A stretch of 41,099 nucleotides of DNA from an uncultured Porphyromonadaceae bacterium (lineage in GTDB: Bacteria > Bacteroidota > Bacteroidia > Bacteroidales > Muribaculaceae), in contig CAMWRH010000022.1 in the NCBI GenBank assembly GCA_947176605.1, forward strand, positions 1 through 41,099, given 5' to 3'. A program made the position numbers and the translations under genes. Below, piece by piece: positions 23,252-31,107 of the stretch. Under the pieces are notes generated by a model. That model was not told the origin of the DNA. It made no database searches and was given only the letters and a program-made list of their open reading frames with translations. The stretch's first letter is position 1. The number at the start of each line of letters is the position of its first letter.

Positions 23252-26077
23252 ATGGAAAACAGACTGTTCCTCCTCGATGCCTACGCACTCATCTTCCGTG
23301 CATATTACGCACTGATTAAGGCTCCGCGCATCACCCGCGACGGGCTCAATACTTCCGCCATCTTCGGATTCGTCAATACCCTCGAAGAGATACTCCGCAA
23401 GGAGAACCCCTCGCATATCGCCATATGCTTCGATCCGGCCGGACCCACGTTCCGCTCACGCGCATTTGCCGAATACAAGGGAGAACGCGAAGCCACTCCG
23501 GAGGATATCAAAATCTCAGTGCCAATCATCAAGGATATAATCCGCGCCTACAATATCCCTATTCTCGAAGTGCCTGATTTCGAGGCCGACGACGTGATCG
23601 GCACAATGGCTCGCCGCGCCGAGGCCGAAGGATTCACCACCTACATGATGACCCCCGACAAGGACTTCGGTCAACTCGTAAGTCCGTCGGTAATTCAATA
23701 TAAACCCGCCCACCGTGGCCAGGAATTCGAGCTGCGCGGCGAGCAGGAGGTATGCGAGCGATACGGCATAAGCCGCACTTCTCAGGTGATCGACCTCCTC
23801 GCGCTGATGGGCGACAAGATCGACAACATCCCCGGCTGCCCCGGTGTGGGGGAAAAGACGGCCGCAAAACTCATAGCCGAATTCGACTCCGTAGAAAATC
23901 TTCTGGAGCATACCGACACCCTGAAAGGAGCCCTCCGGAAGAAAATCGAGGATAACGCCGAGCAGATACGGTTCTCCAAATATCTGGCCACCATACGCAC
24001 CGATGCCCCCGTCGAGGCCGACCCGGCATCGCTGGTGCGAAAGGATCCCGACACTGAAAGGCTTATGGAGATATTCAGCCGCCTGGAGTTCCGCCAGCTC
24101 GCCGACCGCGTGAAACGGCGTCTCGGAGTGCCGGAAACCGCAGCCCCGACCCGCCCGGCGTCCCCGGCGGCTGAAGCCGCCACTCCGGATGCTCCGTCAT
24201 TCCCCACATCCCTCTTCGACTTCGACAATGAAGCCGACACTCCGGCTTCCGGCCCGATGGCCGATATGCCGGCTCCCGTCGCCCCCTCCGAAGCCGTGAG
24301 CGTGGATTCAGCCGAATCGCTGCGCCGTCTGCAGGAGGCCATAATGCCTGAAAAGGAGATCGGTGTATTTGCCGTGACCGAAGGCGATAATGATGCCACA
24401 TGCCGCTGGGCAGGCACCGCATTGGCTTTGGCCGACGGGCGAGTGTGGTATCTCGATACCGCCTATGCCGAAGGGCAGGCATATCTGCTCGACTTGCTTG
24501 CCCAGCCTGATATCCGCAAGGTCACTGATGCCTCGAAACTGCTCTACGTCGTAGCCGCGCTGCAACGCACTGATAATGCCGAGGCACTGAGCAACTTCTA
24601 CGATGTCACCCTGGCCCACTACCTGCTGCAGCCCGACCAGCGCCATTCGCTCGATCTGCTTGCCTCCGGCCAGCTCGGCATAACCCTCCCCCCGATGCCC
24701 GAACTCACGCCGAAGCGCCCGCGCGGCAAAGCCGCTCCGGCCCCACTTCCCCCGGATACAGCCACCATCGCGGCGGCAGCCGCCCCCCGGGCGCTCGCCA
24801 TCCTGCAGATGCGTCCGCGCCTTGAACGGCAACTGGCTGAGGAGCAGCTGACTGAAGTATATGAAAGGATTGAAGTGCCGCTCGTGCCGGTGCTCGCCGA
24901 TATGGAGCTCACCGGTGTATGCCTCGATGTAAAGGCTCTCAACGATGCGGCTGCCACAATGGACGAAAAGCTCACCGCCCTTGAAAAGGAGATACACTCC
25001 ATGGCCGGAGAGGAATTCAATATCGGGTCGCCCTCGAAAGTGGGCGAGATACTCTTTGACCGCCTTAAGCTCGATGAAAAGGCCAAACGCACCAAGACCG
25101 GACAGTACTCCACTTCGGAGGAAATTCTGGAAAAGGTGGCCCACAAGCACCCCATCGTCGGCCGGATTCTGGAGTACCGCCAGCTGAAGAAACTCCTCTC
25201 CACCTATCTCACCGCCCTGCCGGCCGCCATCAATCCGGCCACCGGGCGCGTGCATACCAACTATAACCAGACCGTCACCTCCACCGGGCGCATATCCTCC
25301 TCCAATCCCAACCTGCAGAACATCCCGGTGCGCGAGGATGTGGGGCGTGAGATACGCCGCGCGTTCATCCCCTCGCCGGGCAATCTCTTCCTCTCGGCCG
25401 ACTATTCGCAGATCGAGCTGCGCCTCGTGGCCGACTTCGCCGCAGATGAGACGATGATCGATGCCTTCGCCTCGGGCAAGGATATCCATGCCATCACGGC
25501 CGCCAGGATATTCCACAAGGCCGACCCGGCCGATGTCACCGCCGACGAGCGCCGCAAGGCGAAGACCGCCAATTTCGGAATACTCTACGGCATTTCGGCC
25601 TTCGGACTGGCTTCGCGTCTGGGGATACCCCGCGCCGAGGCCAAGGAGCTTATCGACAATTATTTCGAAAGCTTCCACACCATCCGCAAGTATATGTCGG
25701 ATGCCATGGAGGAAGCACGCGAACATGAGTATGCCATAACCCGCTTCGGACGCAAACGCCGTCTGCCCGACATCAACAGCAAGAACCCCGTGGTGCGCGG
25801 CTATGCCGAGCGCAACGCGGTGAATGCCCCGATACAGGGTACGGCAGCCGATATCATAAAGCTTGCCATGATCTCCATCTACTCCGAGATGCGGCGGCTC
25901 GGACTGCGCTCGAAGATGATCATGCAGGTGCACGACGAACTGAATTTCGACGTCGTGCCCGAAGAGCTTCCCGTGCTGCAACCCCTCGTGGAGCGGCTTA
26001 TGGCCGAAGCCTGGTCGGGGCGTGTGCCCCTCACGGCCGAAGCCGGAGTGGCCTCCAACTGGCTTGACGCTCACTGA
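23252..26077 (+). CDS. polA: DNA polymerase I with degenerate 3'-5' exonuclease domain
   Basis: Repair and Okazaki-fragment polymerase, 941 aa. Residues 1-290 are the 5'-3' nuclease (FLLDAYALIFRAYYAL, FEADDVIGTMARR, TPDKDFGQLV, GDKIDNIPGCPGVGEKTAAK). A Pro/Ala-rich linker follows (about 290-350). The next domain aligns with the proofreading exonuclease but its metal ligands are missing: the DTET motif reads VFAVTEGDND, NLKYD reads ASKLLY, and YAAED reads IAAAAAP. The polymerase domain is intact: DYSQIELRLVADF (motif A), RRKAKTANFGILYGISAFG (O helix) and MIMQVHDELNFDV (motif C). It should therefore synthesise DNA and remove primers but not proofread. It follows rnhB and ends in a strong terminator. 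Confidence 0.95.
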   Translation: MENRLFLLDAYALIFRAYYALIKAPRITRDGLNTSAIFGFVNTLEEILRKENPSHIAICFDPAGPTFRSRAFAEYKGEREATPEDIKISVPIIKDIIRAYNIPILEVPDFEADDVIGTMARRAEAEGFTTYMMTPDKDFGQLVSPSVIQYKPAHRGQEFELRGEQEVCERYGISRTSQVIDLLALMGDKIDNIPGCPGVGEKTAAKLIAEFDSVENLLEHTDTLKGALRKKIEDNAEQIRFSKYLATIRTDAPVEADPASLVRKDPDTERLMEIFSRLEFRQLADRVKRRLGVPETAAPTRPASPAAEAATPDAPSFPTSLFDFDNEADTPASGPMADMPAPVAPSEAVSVDSAESLRRLQEAIMPEKEIGVFAVTEGDNDATCRWAGTALALADGRVWYLDTAYAEGQAYLLDLLAQPDIRKVTDASKLLYVVAALQRTDNAEALSNFYDVTLAHYLLQPDQRHSLDLLASGQLGITLPPMPELTPKRPRGKAAPAPLPPDTATIAAAAAPRALAILQMRPRLERQLAEEQLTEVYERIEVPLVPVLADMELTGVCLDVKALNDAAATMDEKLTALEKEIHSMAGEEFNIGSPSKVGEILFDRLKLDEKAKRTKTGQYSTSEEILEKVAHKHPIVGRILEYRQLKKLLSTYLTALPAAINPATGRVHTNYNQTVTSTGRISSSNPNLQNIPVREDVGREIRRAFIPSPGNLFLSADYSQIELRLVADFAADETMIDAFASGKDIHAITAARIFHKADPADVTADERRKAKTANFGILYGISAFGLASRLGIPRAEAKELIDNYFESFHTIRKYMSDAMEEAREHEYAITRFGRKRRLPDINSKNPVVRGYAERNAVNAPIQGTAADIIKLAMISIYSEMRRLGLRSKMIMQVHDELNFDVVPEELPVLQPLVERLMAEAWSGRVPLTAEAGVASNWLDAH

Positions 26078-26089
26078 CCGACCGAAATA

Positions 26090-26130
26090 AAAACCGCCGG
26101 ATCTCGACGAGACCCGGCGGTTTTATTTTC
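26090..26130. terminator. Bidirectional terminator between polA and the 198-aa secreted protein
   Basis: AAAACCGCCGG pairs with CCGGCGGTTTT, with further partial pairing inside (ATCTCG / CGAGAC). T tracts are present in both directions (TTTTATTTT on the plus strand, TTTTTATTTC on the minus strand), which suits the convergent gene arrangement. Confidence 0.88.
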
Positions 26131-26183
26131 CATATGCTTCCGGAGAGTCAGGCTCTCCGCATGATATGATCAAATCGATACCC

Positions 26184-26780
26184 TTATTTGATTACCTGCT
26201 TCACGGCTTTCCCGTTGTCGTAGACCACGATGGCCACACCACGGTAGTCGTCGCGCACGCGGCGACCCTGAAGGTCGTAGATCCCCGCGATATTGGCTGA
26301 AGAAGCCATGATTTCATTGACTCCGTTATCTTCCACAGCTACCTTGATGGTCACAGAGACGCTGTTGTCGGCGTCGGAGAAAGTGCAGACCATCGACTCA
26401 TTGATTTTGCCAAGATCTTTCTCTTTTACATCGTAGTGGATGGGCACGTTATAGCTGCTGCTCGTATTGGCCTTGCTGACTACAAACGGAGCTTCTGCCG
26501 GGAAGGGGATGCAGTTGCCGTCGGGGCAGAACTGGAAGTCAGCGTCGGTGGCCTCGGCCTTTGCCTCGCCGGGGGCTGCGCAGGTCACATCGAGAGTAAC
26601 ATGAGCTTCCCACAGGTAGTAGTCGATCTCGGGAATCTCAAAATATTCGAAATCATCGGCAGTGAGCACGATCTCGGCTCCGTCAGCCACGGGCTCGCCA
26701 TTGTTGGTCACTGTCACTGTCGCATTGGCCGACACAGCCACCATCAGGGCAGCTGCAAGTGTAGTAAAGATTTTCTTCAT
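26184..26780 (-). CDS. Small secreted protein with T9SS-A-like C-terminal tail
   Basis: A 198-aa exported protein. MKKIFTTLAAALMVAVSANA is the signal peptide. The mature part is a beta-rich domain of about 120 aa (VTNNGEPVADGAEIVLTADD, AHVTLDVTCAAPGEAKAEA, FQFCPDGNCIPF with a possible disulphide pair). The C-terminus (ANIAGIYDLQGRRVRDDYRG, VAIVVYDNGKAVKQVIK) is a clear copy of the YDLxGRxV...GxxI...GK tail found on other secreted proteins in the window. I recognise no defined family. It has its own promoter and is divergent from the 1267-aa protein. Confidence 0.82.
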   Translation of the reverse strand: MKKIFTTLAAALMVAVSANATVTVTNNGEPVADGAEIVLTADDFEYFEIPEIDYYLWEAHVTLDVTCAAPGEAKAEATDADFQFCPDGNCIPFPAEAPFVVSKANTSSSYNVPIHYDVKEKDLGKINESMVCTFSDADNSVSVTIKVAVEDNGVNEIMASSANIAGIYDLQGRRVRDDYRGVAIVVYDNGKAVKQVIK

Positions 26781-26877
26781 ATCTGTGTTATTTTGGTTGA
26801 ATCTTCATTGGCCGACGCCCGGACAATTATCTCCCGGCGCCAAATCAGGCTTCGCGGTGAAACCATGATTCCGACCG

Positions 26878-26885
26878 CAAAGATA
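26878..26885 (-). promoter_or_regulatory. -7 box for the 198-aa secreted protein
   Basis: TATCTTTG on the minus strand (CAAAGATA on the plus strand). Upstream of it, at 26906-26938, lies a run of A tracts spaced roughly one helical turn apart that could act as an UP-like or bent-DNA element. Leader of about 90 nt. Confidence 0.55.
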
Positions 26886-26949
26886 AGTGTTAAATTCGGA
26901 ATAGCTAAAAAAAATACTTTAAAAAAAGTAAAAAAATAGTGGCACCGCA

Positions 26950-26978
26950 TTGTGATACGAAAGTTTTTACTAATTTTG
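26950..26978 (+). promoter_or_regulatory. Promoter of the 1267-aa secreted protein
   Basis: TTG at 26950-26952 and TAATTTTG at 26971-26978, 18 bp apart. One of the better promoters in the window. Confidence 0.65.
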
Positions 26979-26984
26979 TGCCAG

Positions 26985-27237
26985 TGGAATTACGTTCCAT
27001 ACCAAACAAACTAAGTGTTTTTCTACCACATTGTTATTATTAACCCATTTCAAATACCGCTTGTCAACCACATGCCGACTCAATGGCAACTGAAAGAGGA
27101 ATAATCTCTTTCATTTGACAAAATGAGCAGCCCCTCCCGGGGCATATGCGGACTGACCTCCTGATTATCTTTCGCATGACAAGGAGACAGGCGGTGACAA
27201 CAACGTAACAGTTTTTTACATCTAACATCTATATAGA
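26985..27237 (+). other. Long 5' leader of the 1267-aa secreted protein
   Basis: About 250 nt without an ORF. Two hairpins are visible: GAAAGAG-GAATAAT-CTCTTTC (27092-27112) and GCCCC-TCCC-GGGGC (27130-27143). The stretch next to the ATG is AT-rich and unstructured (TTTTTTACATCTAACATC), as is usual for Bacteroidetes translation starts. No riboswitch class recognised. Confidence 0.45.
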
Positions 27238-30200
27238 ATGAAGATTCTGACTTATCTCTCTGCTGCCGCCGTGACCCTCTCCGGGTTTGCAGCTTCAGCA
27301 GCCGATATGCCGAGTGTAGAGCATCCCGTCCCGGGCAGCTCGATTATCATTCAGCAGCTCTCTGACAACGGCAAATGGGCCGTGTCGGAGACCGGCAGTG
27401 TCACCGACGGTGACCTCCGCCCCATCGGCGGCGTAATCTACAATATGGAGAATTACGAGCAGACCCCCATCAGCCACTCCTCCGGCCTGTCGGGTGTAGC
27501 CGATATCTCCAACGACGGCTCTGTCGTGGTAGGTGAGTTCAACGGTATCCCCGGATACTGGACCAAGGAAAAGGGCTGGCAGACAGTCGACCTTGAGCCC
27601 GGCATGGACCTCGGCCGTTTCAACGCCGTGACTCCTGACGGACGTTATGCCGTGGGTTATTACACATCGTCGCAGGATCAGTTCAAGGCATCTCCGATGA
27701 TGTACGACCTGTCGACCGGCAAACGCATCAGCCTCCCCAACCTCCCGGTGCTCGACATGACGCATCTGGATCAGAAAATGAACGTATTCTACGGCGTATC
27801 GCCCGACGGACGCTATCTGCTCGGCGAAATGTCGCAGTCGTATGTATATCCCCCCTCGCTCTGCTGCTACGTCTACGACCGTGAGACAGCCACCTACGAC
27901 ATGATCGGCTTTACCGAGTCGGAGACTACCGACTGGACTCCCGACGTGCAGGACCTCTACTTCGTCGACGCTCCCGTAATGTCCAACAACGGTGAGTGGG
28001 TCACCGGTCGCGCTTACATGGTGCACCCCATCCCCGGCAGCGAATGGGCCAACGAGGGTTACACCCCCTTCCGTTACAACGTTAAGAATAAGGAATTCGA
28101 GCTTTACGGCGAGGCAAGCGATGCCGATATCGCCGGCTTCTCGATCGGCAACGACGGCACCGTCTACGGAGCCACTCCCGCCGAAAACCCCTATGCCACT
28201 GCAGTGGTACGCTCGGGCAAGTACTTCATCACGCTCGACCAGATCTTCTCGCAGGTATATCACTACGATTTCAATGCCCTCACCGGCTACTCCAACACGG
28301 GTAAGCCGCTGGCAGTGTCCGACGACGGCATGACCCTCATCATGCTCCCCAATACGGAGGCCACCTACGTGCTCCGTCTTCCGGAGCCCCTCACGGAGGC
28401 TGCCAAGCGTGTGAAGCTGCTGGGCAACTACAGCGCCACCCCCGCTGCCGGTGTGAAGATCTCACGCCTCTCCACAATCACCCTCACCTTCGACCGCACC
28501 CTCGCGCTCCGCGGCGACGGCGCCGGAATCACCCTTACTTCGGCCGACGGCTCCGAGTCTTACGCTCCCGTGGCCCAGAACGGTGTGGTGGTGGATGGCA
28601 AGAAGCTCATCATCACATTCCGCTCGCGCAACCTCAACGATGGCGTAGGCTACACTCTGACCGTGCCCGCAGGCACAGTGCAGATCGACGGCGATGCCGA
28701 TCAGGTGAATGAGGAAATAAAGGTGGAATACACAGGTCGCGCCAATGTGCCCGTCAAGATGGAGAAGGCCGTACCCGCCGATGATTCATACGTATCGGTG
28801 CTCGACGCTTCCACCAACCCCATTGTGCTCACATTCGATGCAGAGCTCAAGCTCGCCGATGGCGCACAGGGCTACCTCTACCTTAACGAAGACACCACCC
28901 CCTACTGCCTGATGAACCTCAGCGTAGGCAGCAATATGGCGCTCGTGTTCCCCACGGCCGGCGTGCAGCTTGTCGATGGCTCCGACTATCACCTGGTGAT
29001 TCCCGCCGGATCCTTCACCGACATCTCCGGTGGCGGCGCGAATGAGGAAATCACACTTACTTATCATGGCAGCTACGTGCGTGAAATCAAGCCCTCGGAT
29101 AAGTACCTTTTCACAGAAGACTGCACCGACTACTCGCAGATCATGCTCTACGACGGCGACCGCCGCTCGCCCGATCCGGTGCCCGCAAGCTGGGGCTTCA
29201 CCCAGGATCTCCCCTGGCTCATCGTGCGCGATGAGTCAAATCAGGATATGGCTTTCGCCTCTCACTCGATGTATACTCCCGCCGGAAAGTCTGACGACTG
29301 GCTGGTGACAGCTCAGCTCTTCATCCCGGATGAGAACTGCTATCTGGAGTTTGACGCACAGAGCTACCTGTTTGACCTCGATGACTATCTTGACGTATAC
29401 CTCTACTCAAGCGACAACATCTACAATACGCTGACAGCCGATGTAATCAACGACATCCGCAACAACGGCGAACTCGTGTTCCACGAGAAGCTCTCCCCCG
29501 GCGTAAGCGAAGAGAACCTCGCCGACGACTGGACCACCTACACTGTCGACCTGAAGGATTACGCCCAGAAGCCCCTCTACATCGCATTCGTCAACCAGAA
29601 CGACGACCAGAGCGCCATCTTCATCGACAACATCCACGTGGTGCATGAGATGGACTACTACACCACATTCGAGACTCCGACCCGCGTAGTCGACCAGGAT
29701 GCCGTGACTGTCAAGGGCTACATCCTCTTCTCAAGCGAGTTTGAGACATACTCTTCCGTAGAGCTCGTGCTTACCGACAAAGAGGGCACCGAAATCGACC
29801 GCATCTCCGAGTCCGGCCTTGCACTCACCAAGGGTTCGGCCTACGACTTCAGCTTCGCCAAGCCCTTCCCGCTGACAAAGGGTGAGACTTCGCAGTACCG
29901 TGTGGAGGTAAGCCTCGACGGCGGTCCGAAGTCGGTACTCACCGGTCAGGTGTCCAACCTTACCTTCCAGCCCTCGCGCCGCATTCTGCTCGAGGAGTAC
30001 ACAGGCTCCGAGTGCGGCAACTGCCCGTTCGGTATCCGCGGTCTGGAGAACATCGAGTCTCTCTATCCCAACGTGATGATCCCCGTGACCATCCGCACTT
30101 ATGAGAACGACCGCCTCGGCTCCAACCAGGGTGCCTACAGCCAGTACCTCGGTCTTGACGGCCTCGGCGCTCCCTCGGCCATCATCGACCGCATCGAGGC

Positions 30201-31041
30201 TGCCTATCCGATGATTCAGTCGCCCGCAGGCGATTACCGCTTCACCGGCCTCGGCATCCTCAACGAGCTCACCGGCGAGGATGAGCGCCTCTGGCTCGAC
30301 ATCTTCCGCTCCCGCTACGAAGTGCCCGCTGAGATCGGCGTAGAGCTCAAGTCGGAGCAGACCGGCGACAATGTACACGTGAAGGTGCAGGTGACCAACG
30401 CCCTCAACCAGTACCGCGCTACATACAACGTATTCGCAGTTGTGGTGGAGAATGGCCTGATGACATATCAGAAGAACTACCTCTCCAACGTGTCTGACCC
30501 CAACCTCGGCGAATGGGGCGCAGGCGGCAAGTACGGCACTCCGCTGGTGACCAACGTGGAGGCTCACTCCGTGGCTCGCGCCACATGGGGCACTACCTAC
30601 AACGGCACCGCAGGTCTCTTCCCGGCCCAGATGAAGGCTGACGAGACTTTCGAGGCAGCGTTCGACATCACGCTCCCCGACGTAATCCAGAACCCCGACA
30701 ACTGCGAGGTGGCCGTAGTAATTCTTGACTCAGGCACAGCCCGCGTAATCAACGCCAACATCGTAAGCCTCAACGGCGAGACCAACGGCTTCAACGGCGT
30801 AGAGGCCATCACCGAGGGCGTAAGCCCGCTTACCGGTGTGGCTGTAATCGACGGCAAGATCATCGTCAACGCTACAGGCAAATACTCCGTAGCCGCTTAC
30901 GACATCGCCGGCTCCGCCATCCTCTCCGCCAAGGGTGAGGGCATGGGCGAATTCCCGCTCAACGGATACCAGGGTGTGGTAATCGTCAAGGTGACCGACG
31001 CCGACGGCAACAGCAAGTCGGCCAAGTTCATGGCAAATTAA
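27238..31041 (+). CDS. Giant secreted protein: propeller-like repeats, Ig-like, jelly-roll and Omp28/thioredoxin-like domains
   Basis: 1267 aa. MKILTYLSAAAVTLSGFAAS is the signal peptide. Residues 25-380 hold repeated 'DGxxxVG' motifs (SNDGSVVVGEFNG, TPDGRYAVGYYTS, SPDGRYLLGEMSQ, SNNGEWVTGRAY), like HAF/propeller repeats. Two SbsA/Big_5-type Ig modules follow (STITLTFDRTLAL, NPIVLTFDAELKLADGAQ). A choice-of-anchor J-type jelly roll is near 620-800 (WLIVRDESNQDMAFASHSMY). Residues about 915-1100 match Omp28-related proteins: LLEEYTGSECGNCPFGIRGL with a CxxC (Cys926, Cys929) in a thioredoxin-like fold and GAPSAIIDRIEA. The tail (YSVAAYDIAGSAIL ... NGYQGVVIVKVTDADG) is sorting-like. A surface oxidoreductase or binding protein is possible; the CxxC may be structural. 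Confidence 0.85.
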   Translation: MKILTYLSAAAVTLSGFAASAADMPSVEHPVPGSSIIIQQLSDNGKWAVSETGSVTDGDLRPIGGVIYNMENYEQTPISHSSGLSGVADISNDGSVVVGEFNGIPGYWTKEKGWQTVDLEPGMDLGRFNAVTPDGRYAVGYYTSSQDQFKASPMMYDLSTGKRISLPNLPVLDMTHLDQKMNVFYGVSPDGRYLLGEMSQSYVYPPSLCCYVYDRETATYDMIGFTESETTDWTPDVQDLYFVDAPVMSNNGEWVTGRAYMVHPIPGSEWANEGYTPFRYNVKNKEFELYGEASDADIAGFSIGNDGTVYGATPAENPYATAVVRSGKYFITLDQIFSQVYHYDFNALTGYSNTGKPLAVSDDGMTLIMLPNTEATYVLRLPEPLTEAAKRVKLLGNYSATPAAGVKISRLSTITLTFDRTLALRGDGAGITLTSADGSESYAPVAQNGVVVDGKKLIITFRSRNLNDGVGYTLTVPAGTVQIDGDADQVNEEIKVEYTGRANVPVKMEKAVPADDSYVSVLDASTNPIVLTFDAELKLADGAQGYLYLNEDTTPYCLMNLSVGSNMALVFPTAGVQLVDGSDYHLVIPAGSFTDISGGGANEEITLTYHGSYVREIKPSDKYLFTEDCTDYSQIMLYDGDRRSPDPVPASWGFTQDLPWLIVRDESNQDMAFASHSMYTPAGKSDDWLVTAQLFIPDENCYLEFDAQSYLFDLDDYLDVYLYSSDNIYNTLTADVINDIRNNGELVFHEKLSPGVSEENLADDWTTYTVDLKDYAQKPLYIAFVNQNDDQSAIFIDNIHVVHEMDYYTTFETPTRVVDQDAVTVKGYILFSSEFETYSSVELVLTDKEGTEIDRISESGLALTKGSAYDFSFAKPFPLTKGETSQYRVEVSLDGGPKSVLTGQVSNLTFQPSRRILLEEYTGSECGNCPFGIRGLENIESLYPNVMIPVTIRTYENDRLGSNQGAYSQYLGLDGLGAPSAIIDRIEAAYPMIQSPAGDYRFTGLGILNELTGEDERLWLDIFRSRYEVPAEIGVELKSEQTGDNVHVKVQVTNALNQYRATYNVFAVVVENGLMTYQKNYLSNVSDPNLGEWGAGGKYGTPLVTNVEAHSVARATWGTTYNGTAGLFPAQMKADETFEAAFDITLPDVIQNPDNCEVAVVILDSGTARVINANIVSLNGETNGFNGVEAITEGVSPLTGVAVIDGKIIVNATGKYSVAAYDIAGSAILSAKGEGMGEFPLNGYQGVVIVKVTDADGNSKSAKFMAN

Positions 31042-31060
31042 ATCTTTTCTTATAATCAGG

Positions 31061-31092
31061 ACCGGCCCGGCACGATGCCGGGCCGGTTTTTT
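31061..31092 (+). terminator. Terminator/attenuator between the 1267-aa and 909-aa protein genes
   Basis: ACCGGCCCGGC-ACGAT-GCCGGGCCGGT followed by TTTTT, an 11-bp perfect GC stem. It ends only 15 bp before the ATG of the next gene, and no promoter fits in between, so the downstream gene must depend on read-through or on an unrecognised promoter. Confidence 0.88.
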
Positions 31093-31107
31093 AAATCCAT
31101 CATCTTA

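Noticed and set aside
24308..26074. 588-aa open frame antisense to polA, and a 493-aa frame antisense to the helicase (853-2334)
   Set aside because: Long antisense frames are expected in GC-rich DNA with C/G-ending codons. The translations are Gly/His/Arg-rich with no domain motif, while the sense strands encode textbook proteins.
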